Below the pieces are notes generated by a model. It saw nothing but the letters and a program-made list of their open reading frames with translations. It made no database searches and had not been told where the DNA came from. 64,000 nucleotides of DNA. Origin: Micromonospora olivasterospora. GTDB lineage: Bacteria > Actinomycetota > Actinomycetes > Mycobacteriales > Micromonosporaceae. Made by a program: the position numbers and the translations under genes. This document shows, piece after piece, positions 41,372 through 50,029 of this stretch. Location: assembly GCF_007830265.1 (NCBI RefSeq), contig NZ_VLKE01000001.1:868001-932000 (forward strand). Reading direction: 5' to 3'. Numbering within the stretch: the first letter of the stretch is position 1; the number at the start of each line of letters is the position of its first letter.

Positions 41372-42670
41372 TTACGGGACAGCCCCTTCGCCCGAGTCGC
41401 TGTTGCCTCTGGCTGTGGGTTCGCCCTCCGCCTCCTCGAAGAGCGTCTGGCGCAGTCGCCACCGGTGCCGGCGACTGATGAAAAACTCGGTGCCAGCCGT
41501 CACCAGGCAGACCCCGGCAAGGCAGGCCAGGGCCTGCAGAGCAGGGAGCCAGGCGGTGACGGGCAGCAGGCCCAGCAGGAGCGCGGCGGCGGCGAGTCGG
41601 GGCCAGATGACGATAAGGAGGCCGTGACCGAGCCGCCCGTGGAACCCGGCGTGGGCGAGCAGGAACAGGGCGACGCCGCCGTACATCGTGTACCGCCCGG
41701 TGCGGTCGAGCGGCTCGCCGCGGTTGTAGGAGTGGACGGCCTCGATGAGGCCGGGCGTGTGTTTCAGTCCGAGGGAGAGCAGGATGATCCCTGCGATCAT
41801 GGGTAGGTGCAGGTAGGTGTAGGCGTCCCGGGCGAGTCGTACCCGATGGATCGGGTCGGCGGTGCGCAGTGCGTGCTCTCCGACGAGCGTGGAGAGGTCG
41901 AAGTAGATCCATTCGAGGGAGCCGACGATGACCGCGGCGAGCGCCGAGGCGAGGATGAAGCTCGCTGAGGCCTGCAGGTATTGGCCGGTGACGCCGATCG
42001 ATACCAGCACCTCGCCCAAGGCCAGGATGATGATCAGATTGTGTCGCTCGGCCCAGTGCCGGGCGGAGAAGATCTGCCGAGACACGGGTAGCGCCATCCC
42101 GACGCCGTAGTCGATGCCGATGGCCAGTACCCACAGGGCTATCTGGCCGGCCAGCGTTGTCACGCTGGCGAGCCCGGCCAGCGGCAGCAACGCGGCACCG
42201 AGCAGGAGGCCGATGGCGGCGAGCGCCGGCACGGTGAGCGACGCGATCTCGCGGCCCCGCAGGCTCGGCGTGGCGTACCAGCGCAGTCCCAGGTACAGAA
42301 GCCGGACTGTGGCGTAGCAGCCGACGAACCCGAGGGGGGCTGCCACGCTGCCGGAAACGCCCATGAACGCGTCCAGCGTGACAGCCGCCAGCACGAACAT
42401 CACCGGCGTTGCCGCCAGCAGGGTGAACCTGGTGAGGCCGTAGTTTCCCCGTACCCGGTTGCTCAGCCAGGCGAAGAGCGACCACAACCACCAGAGCAGG
42501 GCCAGGACAAGCAGCCCGTGCGCGATACCGAGCCCACCCTTGTCGGCGGTCATCAGCGTGGTGACCTGAATGAACGCGAAGACGAACACCACGTCGAAGA
42601 AGAGCTCTGCGGTGGAGACGCGGGAACGTTCGGAGATCCGCCAAACGCCTGGGCGCAACCTCTGGACCAT
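41372..42670 (-). CDS. Low temperature requirement A (LtrA) family membrane protein, second copy
   Basis: Polytopic membrane protein of 432 residues. The family motif TAELFFDVVFVFAFIQVT occurs close to the N-terminus (about residues 20-37), and IIIILALGEVLVSIGVTGQY in the middle corresponds to the GES region, here GEV. About ten to twelve hydrophobic segments. The ATG at 42670 follows GGGAGG. It is only distantly similar to the LtrA protein at 2294-3712. The role of the family is unknown. It starts 270 bp downstream of rnpB, which is transcribed in the same direction and has its own terminator. Confidence 0.85.
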   Translation of the reverse strand: MVQRLRPGVWRISERSRVSTAELFFDVVFVFAFIQVTTLMTADKGGLGIAHGLLVLALLWWLWSLFAWLSNRVRGNYGLTRFTLLAATPVMFVLAAVTLDAFMGVSGSVAAPLGFVGCYATVRLLYLGLRWYATPSLRGREIASLTVPALAAIGLLLGAALLPLAGLASVTTLAGQIALWVLAIGIDYGVGMALPVSRQIFSARHWAERHNLIIILALGEVLVSIGVTGQYLQASASFILASALAAVIVGSLEWIYFDLSTLVGEHALRTADPIHRVRLARDAYTYLHLPMIAGIILLSLGLKHTPGLIEAVHSYNRGEPLDRTGRYTMYGGVALFLLAHAGFHGRLGHGLLIVIWPRLAAAALLLGLLPVTAWLPALQALACLAGVCLVTAGTEFFISRRHRWRLRQTLFEEAEGEPTARGNSDSGEGAVP

Positions 42671-42903
42671 GGAAGCGTCCTCCCGCGATCAGGCCGAGCT
42701 GGCCCGGCGGCCACCCGTGTTGCACCCACGTCTCCTCGTCGCGGCAACTCGCTGTCTGCGGCTACCCCAGCCGACGCGCCGCAAACCGGTGGATCACTAC
42801 GGTCCAGGATCAGGACGCCCCCAGGGCGTCAGGTTCGTCTCCAGGGCGTCGACCGCGGGCCAACGATGACCACCAACGCCCATAGCCAGCCCCACATACG
42901 ACG

Positions 42904-42932
42904 AGGTCGCAGCCTTGATCGAGGCTGCGACC
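42904..42932 (-). terminator. Terminator of rnpB
   Basis: Perfect 11-bp arms 42904-42914 (AGGTCGCAGCC) and 42922-42932 around a 7-nt loop, starting 9 bp beyond the 3' end of rnpB. No U-tract. Confidence 0.75.
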
Positions 42933-42940
42933 TGGTGGGC

Positions 42941-43366
<426 letters not shown>

Positions 43367-43373
43367 CGCCCTC

Positions 43374-43379
43374 ATCCTA
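43374..43379 (-). promoter_or_regulatory. Probable -10 box of rnpB
   Basis: TAGGAT on the minus strand, 8 bp upstream of the predicted 5' end of rnpB at 43366. Confidence 0.5.
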
Positions 43380-43430
43380 ACGACGCCGGCATCGGATCTA
43401 TTGCGCGCCCACCACAGTCCTCGGGCGGTC

Positions 43431-43781
43431 TCAGGGGGACGGATCGCGAGGACGCCACGCCCTGTGTACGCCTACGCTCTTCCACGTGTTGCAGCTGCCG
43501 GTGCTCAGGAAGCAGACCCGGGTCAGCGCGGTCCAGTTTGTGTCGCCCGGCGTGCTCACGACGACGAAGTTGATGTCGGCGCAGCGGCTGCTGGTGGTGT
43601 AGTAGCCGGTGCTCGACGGGGTGAACGAGTTGCTCGAACCTCCGGTCAGCTGGTTGTTCCAGACCGAGCCGTCGTAGCAGGCGGCGGCCTGGGCCGGAAC
43701 GGCGGGAACCGCCGCCATCGGAACGCCCAGGACCAGCGCGGCCACCGCTCCCCTGACCATCTTCGCGATGCGTTTCTTCAT
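43431..43781 (-). CDS. Small secreted protein with N-terminal signal peptide
   Basis: Protein of 116 residues. The signal peptide is KKRIAKMVRGAVAALVLGVP with cleavage near AQA-AACYD. The mature part is Ser/Thr/Asn-rich with four Cys (ACYDG, SRCAD, RVCFLS, SCNTW), a polar, beta-rich style common in exported actinobacterial proteins. The last 12 residues (HRAWRPRDPSP) do not continue the pattern, and the stop lies 65 bp before rnpB, so the C-terminus may have been replaced by downstream sequence. The ATG at 43781 follows GGGAGGGA. No family recognised. Confidence 0.65.
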   Translation of the reverse strand: MKKRIAKMVRGAVAALVLGVPMAAVPAVPAQAAACYDGSVWNNQLTGGSSNSFTPSSTGYYTTSSRCADINFVVVSTPGDTNWTALTRVCFLSTGSCNTWKSVGVHRAWRPRDPSP

Positions 43782-43897
43782 CCCTCCCCCATGGATGTGG
43801 CGTCCCTGCCGTCGCGGCGAGAGCCAACACGAACTCGCCCGTCCAGACCACGGAATGCAGGCGACGCGCTACGGACCGACCGCCAACATATCAATGC

Positions 43898-43907
43898 TCA
43901 TCAATTG
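43898..43907. promoter_or_regulatory. AT-rich palindrome in a divergent promoter region
   Basis: ATCAATTGAT is a perfect 10-bp palindrome in the lowest-GC part of the window, between the secreted-protein gene (minus) and the TauE gene (plus). It may be an operator or promoter element of the secreted protein; this is only a positional inference. Confidence 0.3.
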
Positions 43908-43981
43908 ATTCCAGCACCCTGGCGCAGCCAGCGATGGCCGGACCGGGGCGGCGGGGCGTGGGGTACTAACCTCGGGGGACC

Positions 43982-44743
43982 ATGGATTTTTCCGACGCCG
44001 CACTCCTGCTCGCCGCCGGTCTCGCAGCGGGCACGGTGAACGCGGTGGCCGGCGGCGGCTCGCTGATCACCTTTCCGGCCCTGATCGCGACCGGCCTGCC
44101 GCCGGTGCCGGCGAACGTCACCAACTCGGTCTCGGTCTTTCCCGGGTACGTCTCCAGCGTGGCGGGCAGCCACATGGACCTGCCCCGCGGGCGGGCGCTG
44201 TGGGCGCTGCTGCCCACCACCGTCGCCGGCGCGGTGGCCGGCTGCCTGCTGCTGCTGGCCACGCCGGCCCGGGCGTTCGAGCTGGTGGTGCCGTTTCTGG
44301 TGCTGGGGGCCACCGCCGTGCTCGCGTTCCAGGATCCGCTGCGCCGACTGGTCGGCCACCCGGCGGACCTCGCCCCGCGCCGCCGCACCGTCACGGTGCA
44401 GGCCATGGTCGCGGTCGGCGCGGTGTACGGCGGCTACTTCGGCGCGGCGCTCGGGGTGATGCTGGTCGCCGGCCTGGCCCTGGTGCTGGACGCCACGCTG
44501 GCCCGGGTCTCGGCGATCAAGAACCTGCTGTCGGCCGTGGTGGGGCTGACCACGGTGGTGGTCTTCGCGCTGTTCGGCCCGGTGGACTGGGCCGCCGTGG
44601 CGGTGGTCGCCCCGGCGACCCTGGTGGGCGGCTACGCCGGGGCGCGGCTGGTGCGCCGGCTGCCGCCGGTGGTGCTGAAGACTATGGTCGTGGCGTTCGG
44701 CACCGTAATCGGCCTGTATCTGCTCTGGCGCGCGCTGCGCTGA
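43982..44743 (+). CDS. TauE/SafE family sulfite/sulfonate exporter-like permease
   Basis: Membrane protein of 253 residues with about eight transmembrane segments. The duplicated TauE/SafE motif is visible: AGTVNAVAGGGSLITFPAL near the N-terminus and GAVYGGYFGAALGVMLVAGL in the second half, and VSAIKNLLSAVVGLTTVVVF follows. Family members export sulfite or organosulfur compounds; substrate unknown. The ATG at 43982 has only a weak GGGGG upstream. A perfect hairpin terminator follows. Confidence 0.88.
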   Translation: MDFSDAALLLAAGLAAGTVNAVAGGGSLITFPALIATGLPPVPANVTNSVSVFPGYVSSVAGSHMDLPRGRALWALLPTTVAGAVAGCLLLLATPARAFELVVPFLVLGATAVLAFQDPLRRLVGHPADLAPRRRTVTVQAMVAVGAVYGGYFGAALGVMLVAGLALVLDATLARVSAIKNLLSAVVGLTTVVVFALFGPVDWAAVAVVAPATLVGGYAGARLVRRLPPVVLKTMVVAFGTVIGLYLLWRALR

Positions 44744-44757
44744 ATGGCGACAAAGAC

Positions 44758-44802
44758 AGGCCGCCCCGCCGCGCGGGGAGCTGCGGCGCGGCGGGGCGGC
44801 CT
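44758..44802. terminator. Hairpin between the TauE and MFS genes
   Basis: Perfect 17-bp arms 44758-44774 and 44786-44802 around an 11-nt loop. It separates two convergent genes and probably serves both. Confidence 0.8.
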
Positions 44803-44821
44803 GGTCGGGGGAACGGCAGGC

Positions 44822-46054
44822 TCAGTACGCCTCGCCGACCGGCTCCTCGGGGGCGCGCTCGGCTCCGGCGGCGGCCCGGTTCCAGCGCGACCAGAGCACC
44901 CGCTCGCCGTAGCCGGCGGCCATCACGTGCGCGAAGGCGAGGTAGACCAGCACGCCCACGCCGAGCACCCCGAAGCCGACCCAGAACGGCAGCGCCAGCC
45001 CGTGCTCGGCGAGCTTGCCGGAGATGATCGGGGCGGGGGCGGCGGCGCCCCAGCGGACCAGGTTGAACGCGCCGGTGGCCACCCGCCGGTCGCCGGAGCC
45101 GAGGCCGAGCGCCAGGTCGGTGAGGTTGGCGTTGGCCAGGCCCATGAACAGGCCGGAGAGCACGAGGACGGCCAGCGACTCGGCGGTGCCGCTCGACGTG
45201 GCGAAGAGGACCATGCAGACGAGCAGGCCGACGACGGCCACGCCGACGGTCTGCACCGCCCCGATGCGGTGGGCGAGCCGGTGGCCGACCAGCAGGATGC
45301 CGGCGGCCAGGCCGAGGCCCCAACCGGTGAACGCCAGGCCCAGCGGGACGACGTCGAGGTGGAGGAACAGCGGCGTGTAGCCGAGCACGACGAAGAACAC
45401 GAAGTTGTACGCGGCGGTCACCACGCAGAGGGTCACGAACGCCGGCTTGCGGTAGGTCGAGAAGATCTCGCCGACGCGTACGGGCGCCTGCCGGGTGGCC
45501 GGCTCGCGGAGCCGGCGGGCCGCGACGGCCAGCGCGAGCACCATGAACACGCCGCAGACGAAGAACGGCAGCCGCCAGCTGACCTCGCCGAGCAGGCCGC
45601 CGAGCAGCGGGCCGACGGCGAAGCCGAGGCCGAGCGCGGTCTCGAAGAGGCCGACGACCCACTCGCGGTCGTTGGCGAGGTTGACCAGCACCACCATGGC
45701 GGTGGCGAAGAACATCGCGTTGCCCAGGCCCCACACGCCGCGCAGCACGGACAGCTGCACGATGTCGTTGCTGAACGAGGCGAGGATGGCGGCCACGCCG
45801 ACGACGGAGACGCCGGTGATCAGCACCGGCTTGAAGCCGAACCGGCCGCTGGCCAGGGTCGCCGGGATCATGCCGACGGCCATCACCGAGATGTACGCGG
45901 TGAACAGCAGCTCGACCTGCCAGGCGGTGACGCCGATGGCCTCGCCGATGGCGGGCAGGATCGGGTCGACGACGGCGATGCCGGCGATGGCGAGGAAGGC
46001 CACCAGCGTGGTGGCGTAGATGGCACTGCGGTTGGGCTCGGTACGCCGGTCCAC
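44822..46054 (-). CDS. MFS transporter (drug-efflux type)
   Basis: Major facilitator protein of 410 residues with twelve hydrophobic segments. Segment one reads YATTLVAFLAIAGIAVVDPI, with the D in VDPILPAIGEAIG typical of drug:H+ antiporters. The A motif region is GRFGFKPVLITGVSV, and motif C-like residues FETALGLGFAVGPLLGGLLG are present. The divergent MarR gene lies 53 bp away with a twin palindrome between them, so the transporter is probably repressed by that MarR and induced by its own substrate. The ATG at 46054 follows GGGAGGCGG. Confidence 0.88.
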   Translation of the reverse strand: MDRRTEPNRSAIYATTLVAFLAIAGIAVVDPILPAIGEAIGVTAWQVELLFTAYISVMAVGMIPATLASGRFGFKPVLITGVSVVGVAAILASFSNDIVQLSVLRGVWGLGNAMFFATAMVVLVNLANDREWVVGLFETALGLGFAVGPLLGGLLGEVSWRLPFFVCGVFMVLALAVAARRLREPATRQAPVRVGEIFSTYRKPAFVTLCVVTAAYNFVFFVVLGYTPLFLHLDVVPLGLAFTGWGLGLAAGILLVGHRLAHRIGAVQTVGVAVVGLLVCMVLFATSSGTAESLAVLVLSGLFMGLANANLTDLALGLGSGDRRVATGAFNLVRWGAAAPAPIISGKLAEHGLALPFWVGFGVLGVGVLVYLAFAHVMAAGYGERVLWSRWNRAAAGAERAPEEPVGEAY

Positions 46055-46071
46055 TCCGCCTCCCAGGTAGC

Positions 46072-46104
46072 TGTATCGTACAGGTAATTTTCTTGTATCA
46101 TACA
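46072..46104. promoter_or_regulatory. Twin MarR operator between MFS and MarR genes
   Basis: TGTATCGTACA (46072-46082) and TGTATCATACA (46094-46104, a perfect palindrome apart from its centre) are 22 bp apart centre to centre, i.e. two helical turns. The outer flanks also pair (AGCTGTAT with ATACAGCT). Both divergent start codons are within 18 bp of a site. Confidence 0.7.
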
Positions 46105-46107
46105 GCT

Positions 46108-46584
46108 ATGAGCGACGACCAGACGAGCGAACCCGAGCGGGACGAGGCCACCCTCGGCCGGATCGAGACCGAGGTGGCCCTGCTGATGCGGCTCGGCGAG
46201 GCCACCCGCCGGGCCACCGGCACCGCCGAGCACCGGGTGCTCGACCGGGCGGCGTACGTGATCCTGCGCCACCTGGCCGCCGCCGGCCCGCAGAACGTCT
46301 CCGCGCTGGCCGCCCGGCTCGATCTCGACGGCTCCACGGTCACCCGGCAGGTCTCCGCCATGCAGCGCGACGGCCTGATCGCCCGCACGCCGGACCCGAG
46401 CGACGGCCGGGGCACGGTGATCTCCCCCACGGCCGCGGGACTGCAGCGGATGGTCGCCGTCCGGGCGGCCCGTACCCGGCTGTACGGGGAGATCCTCGGC
46501 GACTGGACCGCCGACGACCGGGACACCCTCGCGGACATGCTCGCCCGCCTCAACCGGGCCCTGGAGGCCCGCACCCGCCGCTGA
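46108..46584 (+). CDS. MarR-family transcriptional repressor
   Basis: Winged-helix regulator of 158 residues. The DNA-binding part reads NVSALAARLDLDGSTVTRQV followed by the wing PDPSDGRGTVISPTAAG with the family's DxRG element. N- and C-terminal helices (residues 10-40 and 125-155) form the dimer interface. The ATG at 46108 lies 4 bp from the second operator palindrome, allowing autorepression as well as control of the divergent MFS gene. A longer start at 46093 would overlap the operator and is less likely. A terminator separates it from the convergent symporter gene. Confidence 0.9.
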   Translation: MSDDQTSEPERDEATLGRIETEVALLMRLGEATRRATGTAEHRVLDRAAYVILRHLAAAGPQNVSALAARLDLDGSTVTRQVSAMQRDGLIARTPDPSDGRGTVISPTAAGLQRMVAVRAARTRLYGEILGDWTADDRDTLADMLARLNRALEARTRR

Positions 46585-46600
46585 CGGCGCGGACCGGACC

Positions 46601-46629
46601 GAGGGCCCCCGCCAGGAGCGGGAGCCCTC
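46601..46629. terminator. Hairpin between marR-like and symporter genes
   Basis: Arms 46601-46612 and 46618-46629 form a 12-bp stem with one G-U pair and a 5-nt loop between convergent genes. Confidence 0.7.
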
Positions 46630-46637
46630 GTCACACG

Positions 46638-48296
46638 TCAGGCGACCGGTTCGGGGGCGGCGTCCGCGCCCGAGCGCGTGCCGGGGGTGACGCGGGGGTC
46701 GCCCTCGTCGGCGAAGTAGTCGTCCGGGCTGGTGCCGTCGGCGCCGTCGGCCACCCTCGCGGCCCGCAGGACGAGGGTCAGCAGGGCGGCTACCAGGCCG
46801 TTCGCCAGCACGGCGACGATCCCGACGTAGATCGTCTTCTGGGTGTCGAAGCCGAACTCGCCCAGCGGGAACGCCGAGCCGGCGAAGTGCTTCTTCCCGG
46901 TGGCCGGGTTGCCGATCTGGTAGAGCATCCACATGCCCAGGCCCATGCCGGCTACCCAGCCGACGACCAGGGCGCCCCGGTGGAACCACCGGGTGTAGAG
47001 GCCCAGGGCGACCGCCGGCAGCGTCTGGAGGATGATCACGCCGCCGATGAGCTGCAGGTCGATGGAGAACTGCGGGTCCAGGAAGACGATGCAGGCCACC
47101 GCGCCGACCTTCACCACCAGCGAGGTGATCTTCGAGACGTTCGCCTCCTGCGCCGGGGTGGCGTCCCGCCTCAGGTACTCCTTGTAGATGTTGCGGGTGA
47201 ACAGGTTCGCCGCCGCGATCGACATGATCGCCGCCGGCACCAGCGCCCCGATGCCGATGGCCGCGTACGCGAGCCCGGCGAACCAGTCGGGGAACTGCTG
47301 GTCGAACAGCACCGGCACCACCGTGTTGCTGTCCACGGTGCCCTCCTTCGCCCCGGGCAACGGCTTGACGCCGGCCGCGATGGCCATGAAGCCGAGCAGC
47401 GCGATCAGCCCGAGCAGCAGGCTGTACGCGGGCAGCGCCGACATGTTCCGCTTTATCACGTCGCGGTTCCGGGTGGCGAGCACGCCGGTGATGCTGTGCG
47501 GGTAGAGGAACAGCGCCAGCGCCGAGCCGAACGCCAGGGTGACGTACTGGAGCTGGTTGTTGGCGTTGAGCAGGACGCCGTCGTTCGGGTTCGGCGTCGC
47601 GGCGAACTTCGCGTCGGCGGCGTCGAAGATCTCGCCCCAGCCGCCCAGCTTGTACGGCAGGTAGCAGACCGCCACCAGGATCACCACGTAGATCAGCGTG
47701 TCCTTGACGAACGCGATCAGCGCCGGCGCGCGCAGCCCCGACTGGTACGTGTACGCGGCCAGGATCGCGAACGCCACGATGATCGGCAGGTGCCGGGCGA
47801 GCGTGCTCTCCCCCGTGACGCCCATCGTCTTCAGCACCGCCTCGATGCCGACGAGCTGCAACGCGATGTACGGCATCGTGGCGACGATGCCGGTGATCGC
47901 GACGAGCAGCGCCAGCACCGGCGAGTCGAACCGGCTGCGGACGAAGTCCGCCGGGGTGACGAAGCCGTGCCGGTGCGAGACCGACCACAGCCGGGCCAGC
48001 ACCAGGAACACCATCGGGTAGATCACGATCGTGTACGGCACGGCGAAGAACCCGGCCGCGCCCGCCCCGAACATCAGCGCCGGCACCGCCACGAACGTGT
48101 ACGCCGTGTACAGGTCGCCGCCGATGAGGAACCAGGTGATCCAGCCGCCGAAGCTGCGCCCGCCCAGCCCCCACTCGTCGAGGTGGGCCATGTCCCGCGG
48201 GGCGCGCCACCGGGCGGCCACGAATCCCATCGCGCTGACCAGCAGGAACAGCATCGTGAAGACGATGATCTCGGTCAGGTGGTTCCGCCACATCAC
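46638..48296 (-). CDS. Sodium:solute symporter (MctP/SSS family)
   Basis: Sodium:solute symporter of 552 residues with about thirteen hydrophobic segments. Family features include DEWGLGGRSFGGWITWFLIG near the N-terminus, YRFSD-type RHGFVTPADFVRSRFDSP and the helix AYAAIGIGALVPAAIMSIAA. The C-terminal 60 residues are hydrophilic and acidic. Homologues with a DUF3311 partner take up monocarboxylates such as lactate or pyruvate, as in MctP; the substrate here is inferred. The GTG at 48296 follows GGAGG by 7 nt; an ATG at 48293 is equally possible. The DUF3311 gene precedes it by 55 bp. Confidence 0.88.
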   Translation of the reverse strand: MMWRNHLTEIIVFTMLFLLVSAMGFVAARWRAPRDMAHLDEWGLGGRSFGGWITWFLIGGDLYTAYTFVAVPALMFGAGAAGFFAVPYTIVIYPMVFLVLARLWSVSHRHGFVTPADFVRSRFDSPVLALLVAITGIVATMPYIALQLVGIEAVLKTMGVTGESTLARHLPIIVAFAILAAYTYQSGLRAPALIAFVKDTLIYVVILVAVCYLPYKLGGWGEIFDAADAKFAATPNPNDGVLLNANNQLQYVTLAFGSALALFLYPHSITGVLATRNRDVIKRNMSALPAYSLLLGLIALLGFMAIAAGVKPLPGAKEGTVDSNTVVPVLFDQQFPDWFAGLAYAAIGIGALVPAAIMSIAAANLFTRNIYKEYLRRDATPAQEANVSKITSLVVKVGAVACIVFLDPQFSIDLQLIGGVIILQTLPAVALGLYTRWFHRGALVVGWVAGMGLGMWMLYQIGNPATGKKHFAGSAFPLGEFGFDTQKTIYVGIVAVLANGLVAALLTLVLRAARVADGADGTSPDDYFADEGDPRVTPGTRSGADAAPEPVA

Positions 48297-48351
48297 CGAA
48301 CCACCTCCGTTCGCGACTGCGGGGCTCGCAGGCCCGGCTCACTCCTCGCAC

Positions 48352-48600
48352 TCACCGGCCACCCCGCCTCTTCGTCATCTGGTACACCAGCGTGGTGGTC
48401 GCCACGCCGAGCAGGATGTAGGCCAGTTGCAGCCAGTAGAAGCGCGGGAAGCCGAGGAACCGCGGGGAGTCGGCGTTGAACAGCGCCGGGATCAGCGGGA
48501 CCACGAGCGGCACGAACAACAACCAGTTCCAGGGGCTGCGGTCCTTCGCCCTCGCCCTGGTCGGCGCACTACCGGGCGCCTCCGGTTCGGCTTCGGCCAT
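48352..48600 (-). CDS. DUF3311 membrane protein, symporter partner
   Basis: Protein of 82 residues with two transmembrane segments (NWLLFVPLVVPLIPALFN and FYWLQLAYILLGVATTTLVY) and the Tyr-x-x-x-Lys-Arg end YQMTKRRGG, typical of DUF3311 subunits found before SSS symporters. It is probably a small accessory subunit of the following symporter. The ATG at 48600 follows GGAGGT by 7 nt. Confidence 0.85.
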   Translation of the reverse strand: MAEAEPEAPGSAPTRARAKDRSPWNWLLFVPLVVPLIPALFNADSPRFLGFPRFYWLQLAYILLGVATTTLVYQMTKRRGGR

Positions 48601-48751
48601 GCGACACACCTCCGGGGGTCGTATCTCGCCAGGTGACGGGCGGACGTTACGACCAAGTGACGCCGGTCACGCGATCGGTAACCGACGATGCGCCGAACGG
48701 CCGGCCGCCTGCGCCGAACGGCTCCCGCCCCGCCCCTTTCGCCCGCGCAGA

Positions 48752-48801
48752 TTCACGGAAAGAGTGGCCATTCCGTGCGGAGTGACCACTCTTTCCGTGA
48801 A
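48752..48801. repeat. Perfect 16-bp inverted repeat
   Basis: TTCACGGAAAGAGTGG (48752-48767) and its exact complement (48786-48801) enclose an 18-nt spacer. It lies between two minus-strand transcription units (RNase H gene end side and DUF3311 promoter side) and is unlike the other two palindromes of the window. Confidence 0.85.
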
Positions 48802-48844
48802 AGTGCGCGCCCCGGTCGGCGGTGGGGTGGGGTGGCGGAGTCGA

Positions 48845-50023
48845 TCAGAGGGCCGCGAGGTGGGCGGTGTCGTTGACCGACCGGACCGCGACGCCGCCGT
48901 CGGGCCAGCGGTCCACCACGGAGATGCCGGCCGCGTCGAGGTAGAGCCGGTGCAGGAACGCGTCGCCGGCGGCGAGCGCGTCGCGCAGCACGAGCTTGAT
49001 CGGCGAGACGTGCGAGACCACCACCACGGTCTCCCCCGGGTACGCCCGCAGCAGCGCGTCGGCGGCCCGGGCCGCCCGGGCCCCGACCTCGGTGAACGAC
49101 TCGCCGTCGGGCGGGGCGACCCGGGTCGAGGCGAGCCAGGCGTCCAGTTCCCCCGGCCAGCCCTCGCGCACCTCCGCGAAGGTGCGCCCCTCCCAGGCGC
49201 CGAAGTCGCACTCGATCAGGTCGTCCATGCGGCGTACCGGGATGCCGCCGAGCGCCCCGGCGATGGCCTCGGCGGTCGCCGTACACCGGGACAGGGGCGA
49301 GCTGACCACGGCCGCGACGGCCGGGGCGAGCGCGGCCACCCGGGCGGCCGTGGCGCGGGCCTGGGCCCGCCCCCGCGCGGACAGGGGCACGTCACCACGG
49401 CCGGAGTAGCGGCGCTGCGCGGTGAACTCGGTCTCGCCGTGCCGGACCAGGATCAGCCGGGTGGCGGTGTCGCTCGGGCGCGGCTCCCAGGAGGCGGGGG
49501 CGGTGGCCGGGTCGGAGCCGGCGCCCCGGGTCGCGGCGCCGGCGGCGGCCTCGCGGGCGCGGTCGACCGCCTCGGGAGCGGCCGCCGCCCGCGGCGGCGC
49601 GGCGGCCCCGGCGGCGGCCGCGTCCATCGCGGCGTTGGCGAGGGCGTCCGCGTGCCGGTTGCGCTCCCGGGGGATCCACTGGAACCGGACGGCGGCGAAC
49701 CGGCCGACCAGCGCCGCCGCCTGCGCGGCGAGCGGGCGCAGCCCCGGGTTCTTGATCTGCCAGCGGCCGCACATCTGCTCGACCACCAGCTTCGAGTCCA
49801 TCCGCGCGTCGACCTCGGCGGCGCCCAGCTCGGCGGCGGCCTCCAGGCCGGCGATCAGCCCCCGGTACTCGGCGACGTTGTTGGTGGCCACGCCGATCGC
49901 CTCGGACCGCTCGGCCAGCACCTCGCCGCTGGCCGGGTCCCGGACCACCGCGCCGTAGCCGGCCGGGCCGGGGTTGCCCCGGGACCCGCCGTCGGCCTCG
50001 ACGACGACCGCGCGCACCGCCAT
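48845..50023 (-). CDS. Bifunctional RNase H/acid phosphatase (Rv2228c-type)
   Basis: Fusion protein of 392 residues. The N-terminal RNase HI domain (about 1-130) carries the acidic catalytic residues in VVEADGGSRGNPGPAGYGAV, NNVAEYRGLIAGLEAA and DSKLVVEQMCGRWQ. A variable Ala-rich linker (about 130-185) follows. The C-terminal histidine phosphatase domain has LILVRHGETEFTAQRRYSGR and VVVVSHVSPIKLVLRD. In mycobacteria the homologue combines RNase H with alpha-ribazole phosphatase (CobC-like) activity. It is the last gene of a three-gene operon; its ATG is 6 bp after the zinc-ribbon gene. Confidence 0.93.
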   Translation of the reverse strand: MAVRAVVVEADGGSRGNPGPAGYGAVVRDPASGEVLAERSEAIGVATNNVAEYRGLIAGLEAAAELGAAEVDARMDSKLVVEQMCGRWQIKNPGLRPLAAQAAALVGRFAAVRFQWIPRERNRHADALANAAMDAAAAGAAAPPRAAAAPEAVDRAREAAAGAATRGAGSDPATAPASWEPRPSDTATRLILVRHGETEFTAQRRYSGRGDVPLSARGRAQARATAARVAALAPAVAAVVSSPLSRCTATAEAIAGALGGIPVRRMDDLIECDFGAWEGRTFAEVREGWPGELDAWLASTRVAPPDGESFTEVGARAARAADALLRAYPGETVVVVSHVSPIKLVLRDALAAGDAFLHRLYLDAAGISVVDRWPDGGVAVRSVNDTAHLAAL

Positions 50024-50029
50024 CGCGGG

